Part shown: piece after piece, positions 23,492 to 35,099 of the stretch | Position numbering within the stretch: position 1 is the first letter of the stretch | How the letters are laid out: every line of letters begins with the position of its first letter | Source of the DNA: Triticum aestivum | Lineage: Eukaryota > Streptophyta > Magnoliopsida > Poales > Poaceae | DNA: 64,000 bases | Direction: 5' to 3' | Assembly: GCF_018294505.1 (NCBI RefSeq) | Contig: NC_057800.1 | Span: 173,242,396-173,306,395 of the forward strand | Notes under the pieces: model-generated | The model's input: only the letters and a program-made list of their open reading frames with translations | Database searches by the model: none | Told to the model about the DNA's origin: nothing | Translations under genes and position numbers: made by a program

Positions 23492-26400
23492 TTCCTCCCA
23501 ACTTCCGGTTGGCGACTGGAGTCAGCAAGTTCACTGGCGAGTCTAAGCCTGACACTTGGCTCGAAGACTACCGAGTGACTGTCCAGATTGGTGGCGGCAA
23601 TGATGAGGTGGCTATGAAGCATTTGCCTCTCCTGTTAGAGGGCTCAGCCAGAGCGTGGCTGAATTAGTTAGCACCCAGCAGCATCTACACATGGGAGGAT
23701 CTCTCTCGAGTGTTTGTCACGACCTTTGAAGGAACATGCAAGCGACCGGCAGGCCTTACAGAATTGCGGTCTTGCGTGCAAAAACCGAGTGAAACTCTGA
23801 GGGATTACATCCAGAGGTGGATCACTTTGCATCACACAGTTGAGAATGTACCACATCACCAAGTAGTTTGTGCCTTTAAAGAAGGCGTCAAGAATAGAGA
23901 GTTGAACCTGAAGTTCGGTCGGACCGGAGAAATGTCTCTGAATCGGATGATGGAAATTGCCACCAAATACGCTAAAAGAGAAGATGAAGATCGACTCTGG
24001 AGTGGCAAGCAGAAAGCAGTCGCCCAGGAAACCGGAGGCAATTCCAGTCGGAAGCAGAAGCGGAAGGCCGAGCCAGCCGCTCCTAGGGAGGCCCTGGCCG
24101 CAACCAAGGGAAAATTCAAGGGAAAACCCAAGGGGCCCTGGAACCCCAAGAAAGTCAAGGATCAAGATGGAAATGATGTTTTGGATCTGCCAAGTCACAT
24201 CCACACCAAGAAAGATGAAGAGGGTAATCTTATTTACCCAAAGCATACCACTCGACAGTGCCGGCTCCTGTTCCAGCAGTTTCAGGGCAAGCAGTCCAAA
24301 GACAAGGAAAAAGAGTCAGACAGAGTTGAGGACAAAGAAGATAGTGACGATGGATACCCCCAAGTCAATTCCACCTTGATGATTTTTGCTGATGTCAAAA
24401 GCAAAAGTCGACTGAAAGTCATTAACCATGAAGTGAATATGGTTGCCCCGGCAACACCCAGCTACCTGAAGTGGTCTCAGACTGCCATCACGTTCGACCA
24501 GTCTGATCACCCTGCGCACATTGCCACCCCTAGGAGGCAAGCTCTGGTGTTCGATCTAGTTGTCGAAGGCACTCGACTGACCAAAGTTCTGATGGATGGT
24601 GGCAGCAGCCTGAACATATTGTATGCAGAAATGTTGAAAGGGATGGGCATTCTGATGTCCAGGCTCAGTGCCAGCAACATGAGTTTCCATGGAGTCATTC
24701 CTGGAAAGAAAGCCGAGTCACTCGGCCAGATTGCTCTCGATGTGGTTTCCGGTGATTCAAAGAATTACCGCAAGGAAAAGTTGACATTTGAGGTTGTGGA
24801 CTTCCAAAGTGCTTATCATGCTATTCTGGGCCGGCTAGCTTATGCACGCTTCATGGCTCGACCATGCTATGTGTATCTCAAGTTGAAGATGCCCGGCCCC
24901 AGAGGTGTGATCACCGTTACAGGCAATTGGAAGAAAGCAGAGGAGTGTTTTCAGAAAGGATCAAAGATCGCTGATGCTCAGATGTCAGTAGTCGAGCTGC
25001 AAGAGTACCAGAAGACTGCTGATCCGAGTGAATTGCTGCGAGCCAAGAAGCCAGCTTCAGAATCAGCTTTTCAGTCGTTCGGTGAATCTAAGCCAGTTCA
25101 TATTCACCCGACCGACCCCAATGCTGCTCTGACTCACATCTCAACGACGCTCGACTCCAAATAGGAAGAAGCGCTCATCCAGTTCCTCTGTGAGAACTAG
25201 GACATCTTCGCATGGAAGCCTTCTGACATGCCTGGAGTTCCCAGGGGGCTGGCTGAGCACCGTCTACGAGTCGACCCGAAGTTCAAGCCTGTGAAAGAAC
25301 ATCTTCGACGGTCCGCCGTCCAGAAGAGGAAAGCTATTGGCGAGGAGGTGGCTCGGCTCTTAGCAGCGGAGTTCATCCGAGAGATTTACCACTCCGAGTG
25401 GCTCGCCAATGTTGTCATGGTCCCCAAGAAGGACAAGTCACTTCGCATGTGCATTGACTTTAAACATATCAATCGGGCCTGCCCGAAAGATCATTTCCCT
25501 CTCCCCCGCATCGACCAGGTAGTCGACTCGACCGCGGGGTGTGAGCGTTTGTCTTTTCTAGATGCTTATTCAGGGTACCATCAGATCCGTCTGTATGGAC
25601 CCGACGAGATCAAAACGGCTTTCATCACCCCATTCGGGTGCTTCTGTTATGTCACCATGCCCTTCGGCCTCAAGAATGCTGGAGCCACGTTCATGAGGAT
25701 GATTCAGAAGTGTTTGCTCACTCAGATCAGTCGGAACATAGAAGCATACATGGATGATATTGTGGTTAAGTCACGGAAAGGTTCCGACCTGCTGACTGAC
25801 CTTGCCGAAACCTTTGCTAACCTCAGGGGATATGATATCAAGCTCAATCCATCAAAGTGCACATTCGGAGTTCCAGGTGGAAAGTTACTCGGTTTTCTCG
25901 TTTCCGAACGAGGAATCGACGCCAATCCCGAGAAAGTTGGCACCATATTCCGGATGAAGCGCCCTGTGCGTGTGCACGATGTCCAGAAGCTTACAGGTTG
26001 CTTGGCCGCTCTAAGTCGATTCATTTCTCGTCTCGGTGAAAAGGCGTTGCCTCTTTACCGACTGATGAAGAAGTCTGACAAGTTCGAGTGGACTCCAGAA
26101 GCTGATGCAGCGTTTGCAGAGCTCAAAGCTCTGCTCTCCACCCAGTCGGTGCTTGCTACCCCAATCAGTAAAGAGCCTCTGCTGCTTTACATTGTGGCCA
26201 CGGGACAAGTTGTCAGTACAGTACTTACGGTCGAGCGGGAAGAAGAAGGAAAGCCCTTCAGAGTTTAGCGCCCAGTATATTATGTGTCTGAAGTTTTGAC
26301 TCCTTCGAAGCAAAGATATCCCCATTACCAGAAGCTTGTATATGGGATTTACATGACCACGAAGAAGGTTGCACACTACTTCTCTGACCATTCCATTACA

Positions 26401-28377
26401 GTCGTCAGCGACGCTCCACTGTCAGAGATTTTGCACAACAGAGATGCAACTGGTCGAGTGGCGAAGTGGGCGATTGAACTCCTTCCCCTAGATATCAAGT
26501 TTGAAGCAAAGAAGGCTATCAAGTCCCAAGCAATTGCAGATTTCGTCGCCGAGTGGATTGAACAGCAGCTTCCGACTCAAGTTCACTCGGAGCACTGGAC
26601 CATGTTCTTCGATGGATCTAAGATGCTGAATGGTTCCGGTGCTGGGGTAGTATTGGTCTCCCCCCGAGGAGATAAGCTCAGATATGTTCTCCAGATTCAC
26701 TTCGATTCCTCCAATAATGAAGCAGAATATGAAGCACTCTTGTATGGGTTGCGCATGGCCATTTCACTCGGCGTCCGGCGCCTCATGGTCTATGGCGACT
26801 CAGATTTGGTGGTTAATCAGGTGATGAAGGAGTGGGACGTCAGAAGCCCAGCTATGACTGGCTACTGCAACGCAGTAAGAAAGCTAGAAAAGAAATTCGA
26901 GGGGTTAGAGCTTCATCACATCCCCCGACTGAAAAATCAAGCAGCTGATGATCTGGCAAAGATAGGCTCCAAGAGAGAAGCCATTCCCAGCAATGTGTTT
27001 TTGGAGCACATCCGCTCGCCGTCAGTCCAGGAGGATCCTTTTACAGAAGAAGCCCCGCAACCGAAAAGTGCCACAGATCCGACTGAAGTCGAAATTCCTG
27101 CTGTGGTCGACCTAGTCATGGAGGTCTTGGCAATCACTCCCGACTGGACGATACCATACATCGCGTATATCTTGAGGAAAGAACTTCCAGAGGACGAAGA
27201 AGAGGCTCGACAGATCGTCCGTCGATCTAAAGCTTTCACAGTCATAAAAGGACAGTTGTATAGAGAAAGCGCAACTGGAATCGGTCAGAAGTGCATAACG
27301 CCAGAAGAAGGTCAGATAATCCTTGATGATATCCACTCGGGGACCTGTGGTCACCATGCGTCCTCTCGGACCATCGCGGCCAAAGCATACCGAGCGGGTT
27401 TTTACTGGCCCAGGGCAAACGAAATGGCGAAAGAGATAGTCGACAAGTGTGAAGGCTGCCAGTTCTACTCCAACATGTCGCACAAGCCAGCATCAGCTCT
27501 GAGGACCATTCCACTCGTCTGGCCCTTCGCTGTTTGGGGACTGGACATGGTTGGTCCACTGAGAACAGGCAGGAGCGGATTCACACATGTGCTTGTGGCA
27601 GTCGACAAGTTCACCAAATGGATTGAAGCCAAGCCTATCAAAAATCTTGATGCTAGCACTGCTATCAGTTTCATCAGAGAGTTGATATTCAGATATGGGG
27701 TCCCGCATAGCATCATCACTGACAATGGGTCAAACTTCGATTCAGACAAGTTCAGAGCTTTTTGCGCCTCTCAAGGCACACGAGTCGACTACGCGTCGGT
27801 CGCGCATCCCCAGTCGAATGGACAAGCTGAAAGAGCAAATGGTCTGATTCTCAAAGGACTGAAGCCTCGACTGATGCGTGATCTCAAGCATGCAGCAGGC
27901 GCTTGGGTCGACAAGCTTCCGTCAGTTTTGTGGGGACTAAGGACCACCCCGAACCGGTCGACTGGAAGAACACCATTCTTTGTGGTTTACGGAGCCGAAG
28001 CCGTCCTGCCGAGTGATCTACTTCACAACGCCCCCAGAGTCGAGCTTTATAACGAAGACGAAGCAGAGCAAGCCCGGCAAGACGCATTCGACCTCCTAGA
28101 GGAGGAGAGGGAAATGGCTATGATCAGATCGACCATCTATCAGCAAGACTTGCGTTGATTCCATGCCAGAAATGTGAAGAGCCGAGCCTTCCAAGAAGGA
28201 GATTTGGTCCTCCGAATGGATCAACAGAAACCACACAAACTTGCTCCTACTTGGGAAGGCCCCTTCATCGTCACCAGAGTCCTCCAAAATGGAGCATATC
28301 ATCTCTACAACGTTGATCGCCGGATCGATGAGCCACGAGCTTGGAATGCGGAACTACTCCGCCCATTTTACACTTGA
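23440..28377 (+). pseudogene. Element B gag C-terminus and pol in one frame, five in-frame stops
   Basis: A single frame runs from 23440 to 28377 with stops only at TAG 23665, TAG 25162, TAG 25198, TAG 26266 and TGA 28156. It encodes the gag capsid region (TWLEDYRVTVQ, ETLRDYIQRW), a basic region, and protease (VLMDGGSSLNILY near 24588). RT follows (LPRIDQVVD, FLDAYSGYHQ, YMDD near 25748), then RNase H (FFDGSK, NNEAEYEALLYG). Integrase has HHCC (GHHASSRT, CEGCQF) and core motifs WGLDMVGP, TDNGSNF and NGQAERAN. It ends at LLRPFYT, with no chromodomain. The lack of frameshifts over 4.9 kb shows decay here is almost only by base substitution. Its stop at 25162 matches one at 12439 in element C. 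Confidence 0.88.
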
Positions 28378-28491
28378 ATTCTCACTCGGATGAGGTGTAA
28401 TAAGAAAAACTTCTGTAACTTATTTTTATCAAAGACAAGAGTGTCCCAGTTCTTCCTGTAATTGCTGTCACTTTTGTTTGCGTACGAAATC
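28378..28491 (+). other. Element B post-pol leader to the tandem array
   Basis: A short non-coding stretch lies between the pol stop and the 74-bp array. The last 60 bases (CCCCCGGTGGGTAGCTTAGC onward) are a diverged first repeat unit. Confidence 0.6.
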
Positions 28492-30165
28492 CCCCGGTGG
28501 GTAGCTTAGCTGCGAATCCGTTTCGCCTAAGTTTGCAAAAATTCCTACCGAGTGGTGAGCCAGACTCCCACTCGGGGGCTTAGCTGCAGCCCAGTGCTCG
28601 CCTAAGTGTTTGAAAATCCTACCGAGTGGTGAGCCAGACTCCCACTCGGGGGCTTAGCTGCAGCCCAGTGCTCGCCTAAGTATATAAAAATCCTACCGAG
28701 TGGAGAGCAAACCTCCCACTCGGGGGCTTAGCTGCAGCCCAGTGCTCACCTAAGTGTTTGAAAATCCTACCGAGTGCTGAGCCAGACTCCCACTCGGGGG
28801 CTTAGCTGCGGCCCAGTGCTCGCCTAAGTATATAAAAATTCTACCGAGTGGAGAGCAAACCTCCCACTCGGGGGCTTAGCTGCATCCCAGTGCTCGCCTA
28901 AGTATATAAAAATCCTACCGAGTGGAGAGCAAACCTTCCACTCGGGGGCTCAGCTGCAGTCCAAGTACTCGCCTAAGTATTTGAAAATCCTACCGAGTGG
29001 TGAGCCAGACTCCCACTCGGAGGCTTAGCTGCAGCCCAGTGCTCGCCTAAGTATATAAAAATCCTACCGAGTGGAGAGCAAACCTCCCACTCGGGGGCTT
29101 AGCTGCAGCCCAGTGCTCGCCTAAGTGTTTGAAAATCCTACCGAGTGGTGAGCCAGACTCCCACTCGGGGGCTTAGCTGCAGCCCAGTGCTCGCCTAAGT
29201 ATATAAAAATCCTACCGAGTGGAGAGCAAACCTTCCACTCGGGGGCTTAGCTGCAGCCCAGTGCTCGCCTAAGTATATAAAAATCCTACCGAGTGGAGAG
29301 CAAACCTCCCACTCGGGGGCTTAGCTGCAGCCCAGTGCTCGACTAAGTATATAAAAATCCTACCGGGTGGAGAGCAAACCTCCCACTCGGAGGCTTAGCT
29401 GCAGCCCAGTGTTCGCCTAAGTATATAAAAATCCTGCCGAGTGGAGAGCAAACCTCCCACTCGGGGGCTTAGCTGCAGTCCAAGTACTTGCCTAAGTATT
29501 TGAAAATCCTACCGAGTGGAGAGCAAACCTCCCACTCGAGGCTTAGCTGCAGCTCAGTGCTCGCCTAAGTGTTCAAAAATCCTACCGAGTGGAGAGCAAA
29601 CCTCCCACTCGGAGGCTTAGCTGCAACCCAGTGCTCGCCTAAGTGTTTGAAAATCCTACCGAGTGGAGAGCAAACCTCCCGTTCGGGGGCTTAGCTGCAG
29701 TCCAAGTACTCGCCTAAGTATATAAAAATCCTACCGAGTGGAGAGCAAACCTCCCACTCGAGGCTTAGCTGCAGCTCAGTGCTCGCCTAAGTGTTCAAAA
29801 ATCCTACCGAGTGGAGAGTAAACCTCCCACTCGGAGGCTTAGCTGCAACCCAGTGCTCGCCTAAGTGTTTGAAAATCCTACCGAGTGGAGAGCAAACCTC
29901 CCGCTCGGGGGCTTAGCTGCAGTCCAAGTACTCGCCTAAGTATATAAAAATCCTAACGAGTGGAGAGCAAACCTCCCACTCGAGGCTTAGCTACAGCTCA
30001 GTGCTCGCCTAAGTGTTCAAAAATCCTACCGAGTGGAGCGCAAACCTCCCACTCGGAGGCTTAGCTGCAACCCAGTGCTCGCCTAAGTGTTTGAAAATCC
30101 CACCGAGTGGAAAGCTAACCTCCCACTCGGGGGCTTAGCTGCAGCCCAGTGCTCGCCTAAGTTCG
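28492..30165 (+). repeat. 74-bp tandem array, about 22 copies, with a 3-unit higher-order repeat
   Basis: Units start CCTACCGAGTGG (for example 28544, 28620, 28692 and on to 30099), with a mean spacing of 74 bp. Each unit pairs CCGAGTGG with CCACTCGG about 12-13 bases later, an 8-bp hairpin stem. The linker before each unit is one of three types: TATATAAAAAT, GTTTGAAAAT or GTTCAAAAAT. From 29507 to about 30095 the units follow a repeating order of three (about 222 bp) nearly three times. The array lies between the sense pol gene and the antisense gene. No gene is present. Confidence 0.9.
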
Positions 30166-30440
30166 GAACACGTCCCAATCCACAAGGACGGCAAGATGCG
30201 AATCGACTGTTACCTTTTCCTTCGGAGCTGCACCACAAATACGAAGTTATTTCGAGTGAAGGCCAAGTTCCACTCGGCAGATAATTCCCGAAGATATTCA
30301 ATGATAAATCAAGTTTGGATAAAACCCAAAGGTCCAAGGCCTCAGATCAAAGTACTCGAGCCCTCGGCTCAACAGAGTTTAACGGTTACAGAATCCACTC
30401 GGCATTCCGAGGCAAATTTAAAGTGAAGCATAAAAGTTTT

Positions 30441-33400
30441 TCATTCCTCAAGCGGAGGACTGGAAGGGGCGACGAACTCGTCCAAGTCGATCCCGTCTGC
30501 AATACGAGTAGCAGCAGCAATGAAAGTCTCCATGAAGTCTTGAAAGCTGTGCTTCCTGGTATTGGCAACTTGGATGGCGGCCAGCTTTTCTTCTCGCGCC
30601 TCCTTGCAATGGACGCGGACCAGAGACAGAGCGACATCAGCACCACATCTAGCAGAAGATTTCTTCCATTCCGCCACTCGACCCGGGACTTCATCCAGTC
30701 GAACCATCAGGGACTCGAGGTCGTTCTGAAGCGTCGTTCCAGGCCAGAGTGATGTGTCGATCCGCGACATCGCAACCTTCAGCCGAGCAAGATAGTCAAC
30801 AACGCTGGTAACACGAGACTCCAGTCGGAGCACGTTCATAGCAGCCTCGTCCTTCACGAGAGAATTGGCGGGATCCAAGCCTGGCTCCACTCGACTGGTT
30901 TCCTCTTCGAAGCTCTGGCAGAATTCTGCAAACACGATTCAAGAATAAGACAGTGGCCTTACGCGGGCTTGGTAACTGCAAGACAGCCGGGTCGGAATAA
31001 TTACCTTCGAGCATGACGAACAGCTTCTTGGCGAGTCCACCGAGATAAGCCTCCAGATCGTTTACCTTCCCCGCCAGCTCACCCGCCTGGTCGTGCAGAA
31101 CCATCTTGTCGTTCTTCAGTCGGCTGACCTCTCGATTAGCTGTCTCGAGAGCAGTTTTCAGTCTGGAGTTCTCCTGTTCAAGAGTTCCGACCGAAGCCAG
31201 TTTCTCTTCTGCAAGCTTCGTTTTGCTCGAGGCCTCCTTCTGTGCTTCGGCAAGATCTTGATCCTTCTTCTTCAGAGCTTCCTCCAGTTTATCTACAGAA
31301 CGTCGAGTGAACTCAACATCAAGAATGGGCAAGAAAGGGAAGTCACTCGTCAAGAATGAGAAACCTCGCCAGCCATACCTTTTGCTTCGTCTCGCGCCTT
31401 CTGCAGGTTCTGTTGAGCGAGCTTCAAGTCAAGGTCGAGCTGGATCTGTTTGTTCTCCAACTCAGTGTAGAGAGCCACAAGTTCACAGGATTTCTGCAAA
31501 AGTCAGTCGACAGAGGTCCAAGATAAGTTGCTTCCGAGTAACCAAGAGACAATGATGACGTTTCTAAGACTACAGCTGAATCAAAAACATTCAACAGTAG
31601 TCTCGGGGACTACACCCAGTGGGTGCACTCAGCGTGCCCCCACTGGTTTTGAAAAAAAAATCGACTGCCCGCAGTCGACCGGATACAGTTTCATTCGACA
31701 TGGCCTGGCCAGACCGAGTGAAGGAGTAAAACTACAGCAACACAATATAAAGACTACAGTCGACTGCCAGCAGTCCACCGTAGTCTCGGGGACTACACCC
31801 AGTGGGTGCACTCAGCGTGCCCCCACTCGACCAAAAAACTTAACAGAAACACCCAGTGGGTGTACAGATTTAAAAGATCTTCGGAAAAGAGATTCTTCAG
31901 ACAGCATACCCTAACAGAACAAGCAGTGAATCGACTGACCTGGACGTTACTCTGAAGAGCTGAACTCGCGTCATAAGCCGCTTGGCTGGCTTCTCGAACC
32001 ACCTTGACCTGCTCCATCATGATGCCTGCCTGGCGTATAGCTTCCTTAGCTGCACCCACTTGGTCCTCAGGGACGTGGTGTGTGGCGAAGAGCGAAGGCG
32101 GATTTACGGTCGACGTCGAGGGCCGCACACTCGTCAGAGGATTGGCGAAAGTCACAGAAGCCCGGGTGGTATCGCCACCGTCTCGAGCTACGGCCTCAGG
32201 CGCCGGAGTGGATTGTGGAGTCTCGCCAGCCGACGCTTTCCTGTTCCGCCTCACTCTCAGCGGCGCTTCGTCTTCGTCGTCAGGAAGGTTAATAACATGA
32301 GGAGGAGCTACGAGAAAAATTCAATCGACCAGAGTTATAAGAAATCGTCAGTCGATTCAAGGCAGAACATCAGTAATCATACCAGGGTTGGAAGTAACAG
32401 CATCTTCCATCTCTTGATCATCGTCCTTGGCGGAGATCTCAGAAGTAGCAGCACTGCAAATTTTGAAAGACAGTCAGTCGGCTCAGTGGATCGACCAAGG
32501 ATCCGTCCACGGTCGACAAAGGAGAACAAGTTCTATCATTACCCAGAAATGGTGGGGACAGTCATCCTCATCTTGGGCAGAGCCTTGGGTGGCTTGGACG
32601 GCGCCGCGCGGGGGTGCTTGGGAGCTTTTTCAGTCGGCGCTGGAGAAGAGGTCCGAGGGCGCTTCGACGACTGCCCAACGGGAGCAGTCGCCTTACCACG
32701 TTCCCGCGCAGGGTCGTGTGTAAGCTTGGATCGCCTTTCCGAGCGGGGAGGTTCAGCTTCCTCCTCCTCCTCCTCTTCGCTGGAGTCGACGTCGTCGTCT
32801 CCCTCTCCTTCGCCGTCAGACTCCCACTCCCCCTGTTCGTCTCCGCTTTCGCCTCCGCTCGCCTCCCCTTCCTCGGCCTGCCCCTGTGCTCCGTTGGGTG
32901 TCGAGTACATCTCTGTAGTTGCCTGGAGAATAGCAGACAAGTCGAAAGTCAGTCGACCGATTCAAAGAGAGCAAATGAAGAAAGCAAGATCTCAGTCGGG
33001 AACACAAGGTCAGACCTGGTCCACGTCGTATGTACTGTCAAGCGGGGGAACCCTCCTGGCTCCTCGGGGGTTGTCTTTGTTCCCTGTGATGCTCGACAGC
33101 CACCCTTCCAGCATCTCGTCGGTGACCTCCTCTGGGTGAACCCGAGTGGTGTCGTCGAGACCCGAGTACAGCCACATAGGGTGGTCACGAGCCTGAAGCG
33201 GTTGGATGCGCCTCCGAAGGAAGACCTCCAGCAAGTCCATGCCGGTCACGCCCTCTCGGACAAGCTGAACCACTCGACCAACCAGCACCTTGACTTGCGC
33301 CTTTTCCTCCGGCAGCACTTTCAGAGAGGCAGGCTTTTGAGCTCGGTCCAGAGAGAAAGGGGGAAGACCAGTCGACTGCCCTGGGGTCACCTGGTCTTGG

Positions 33401-34010
33401 CAATAAAACCAGGTCGACTGCCAACCACGGACCGACTCGGGAAAAGTGATAGACGGAAAAGAACTTTTACCCCTCATCTGGATCGCCAGGCCCCCGCATA
33501 GCTGGATCACTTGCGTCCGTTCGTCACTCGACTTGGCTTTCTTTACCGATTGGGAACGGCAAGTGAAGATGTGTTTAAAGAGTCCCCAATGAGGGCGGCA
33601 ACCCAAGAAACTTTCGCACAAGGAAACGAAAGCCGCAAGATACACGATGGAATTGGGAGTGAAATGGTGGAGCTGCGCTCCGAAGAAGTTCAAAAAGCTC
33701 CGGAAAAAAGGATGAGGAGGTAGAGAAAATCCGCGATCGATATGGGTGGCGAGGAGGACGCACTCACCGTCACGAGGTTGGGGTTCGACTTCTCTCCCCG
33801 GGAGACGCGCAGCTTCATGGGGAATGACTCCCCCTCGACCATGTCGTCAAGATCTTCCTGCCGAATCACCGAGGGCATCCAGTCGCCCTGGATCCAATCC
33901 CTGGGCAGAGCAGTCCTCGAGGAAGATCCGCCCCGAGCGGACTTCTTCCCCTTCCCCTGCACCGCCGCCTTCTTCGCGCGCTCCAAAGCCGACGTCTTGT
34001 CCTTCACCAT
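30441..34010 (-). pseudogene. Antisense multi-exon gene of element B (Transposase_28-like domain plus coiled coil)
   Basis: Minus-strand exons I can place: 34010-33016, 32922-32543, 32453-32383, 32307-31940, 31493-31379, one ending at 31005, and 30925-30441. Donors are GT and acceptors AG, and codon phase is kept at all junctions except the entry to the exon ending at 31005, which I could not resolve. Exon 1 starts MVKDKT and carries the PF04195-like region (HFTPNSIVYLAAFVSLCESF near 33650-33590). Exon 2 has an acidic stretch of Glu. The exon ending at 31005 is a strong coiled coil and the last exon is helical, ending SSPPLEE. One frameshift lies in exon 1 near 33772-33783. Layout matches the antisense gene of element C. 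Function unknown. Confidence 0.72.
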
Positions 34011-34129
34011 CGTCGCCGGCGAGGCTCGAACGGACCTACGGCGCTAGGGTGAGAGCGGAGGTGGCAGAGGACCTTGCGGGGGGAGAAGGAAAGGCGAGAG
34101 CACACTGTTGGGGAGCCCCGAGCCGGCAA

Positions 34130-34138
34130 CTTATAAGG
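34130..34138 (-). promoter_or_regulatory. TATA box of the antisense gene in element B
   Basis: CCTTATAAG on the minus strand lies about 120 bp upstream of the antisense ATG at 34010. It is in the same relative place as the TATA box of the element C antisense gene, between ATG and 3' LTR. Confidence 0.5.
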
Positions 34139-34540
34139 AGCCGCTTCCGAGTGGCTGACCGGTAGGCCCAGGCGATCCCGTCAAATCCCGCAACAGGCGC
34201 GCGCGGTACGTGGCGAAAAAGGTGGCGCGGAGATCGAGGAGCTTCCATCCTATCCCATCCGATTACTTCGGCCGCCCCCGTCCCGCTCGCTTCCCGAAAT
34301 TCAAATCCCGCAAAATCCGCGGGCTGCAGAACAACTCATCAAACTGAAGAGCCCGCTCGTGCGGCACTCGGTATTCCACAAGTAAGGAAATTCACTCGAC
34401 GAGAGACCAAGAATGGATCAAGGTGACCGAAAGAAGTTGACAACGTCATCCGTGACGATTGATCCAGTACAAGACATTCGTATAACGCTAAGAACCAGTC
34501 GGAAGGACCCCCAACTCCTTCCCCACTCGAACCTCGATCC
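34139..34540. other. Element B region between antisense promoter and 3' LTR
   Basis: About 400 bp without a supported gene. It contains ACTCGAC-type motifs shared with the rest of element B and ends in the polypurine tract. Confidence 0.6.
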
Positions 34541-34553
34541 ATTCGGGGGCTAA
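34541..34553 (+). other. Element B polypurine tract region
   Basis: ATTCGGGGGCTAA immediately precedes the 3' LTR (TGATGAAG at 34554). Confidence 0.5.
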
Positions 34554-35099
34554 TGATGAAGCTATGTACCTAGGGTAGGGGCATGGACCTGTCCTAAGAG
34601 CCCTACCCAAGGACATCCCTGGAAGAAGTCACCTTTCAATCGACTTGAAGGTATCCCACTCGACGGATTCAAGACACTCGACCAGGAAGCTACCACTCGA
34701 CTACGAAGCCAACCACTCGACTGACAGGAGATCTAAAGTCACTCCGCAAGCAAACGGTCGGCCATTAAGTAGTCTTTATGGTCATCATAGCACTTTATTA
34801 GGGACGTTACCAGTAACGCCCAGTCTTAATGTATTTTAACCCTGCATTACTGAGGACCGGAGGGGTCTGGCGAACTCTATATAAGCCACCCCCCTCCTCA
34901 GTAGCAGGGGTTGGCACCCCTGTAATTCATACACACATAATCCAGTCGACCGCCTCCGGGCACCGAGACGTAGGGCTGTTACTTCCTCCGCGAAGGGCCT
35001 GAACTCGTACATCCTGGTGTATTTACAACTTCTCCATAGCTGAGATCTAGCCTCTCCATACATACCCCCTACCTCACTGTCAGAGTTGGAACCACGACA
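34554..35099 (+). repeat. Element B 3' LTR
   Basis: It is 546 bp and uninterrupted, with TATA box TCTATATAAG at 34876-34885, ending CCACGACA. It serves as the reference that shows the 5' LTR is split by element C. Confidence 0.9.

Larger units (their letters stand above)
8135..35099 (+). mobile_element. Gypsy element B (Tat-like), complete but decayed, with C nested in its 5' LTR
   Basis: The LTRs begin TGATGAAGCTATG and end CCACGACA; the 5' LTR (8135-8555 plus 22008-22131) and 3' LTR (34554-35099) are 545 and 546 bp. I count 8 substitutions, all transitions, and 1 indel between them. The internal order is PBS, gag, protease, RT, RNase H, integrase, a 74-bp tandem array, a spliced antisense gene, and a polypurine tract. 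No chromodomain follows integrase. The flanks are GGGGCGCCGCC on the left and GGGGCGCCGGCC on the right, so the target duplication is not a clean 5 bp. The lineage call (Tat-like) comes from gene order, the antisense gene and motif wording. Confidence 0.85.

Noticed and set aside
28492..30165. CRISPR-like regularly spaced repeats
   Set aside because: Units are contiguous tandem repeats with no unique spacers, inside a plant retrotransposon.
31982..33139. Plus-strand open frame of 385 codons in element B
   Set aside because: It is the shadow of the antisense exons, which have splice sites, recognisable domain wording and phase agreement.
33762..33767. GTGAGT at the end of the first antisense frame in B, first read as an intron donor
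   Set aside because: Coding similarity continues through it in another frame without an intron (downstream VLLATHIDRGF fits the domain), so a one-base frameshift is the better reading.
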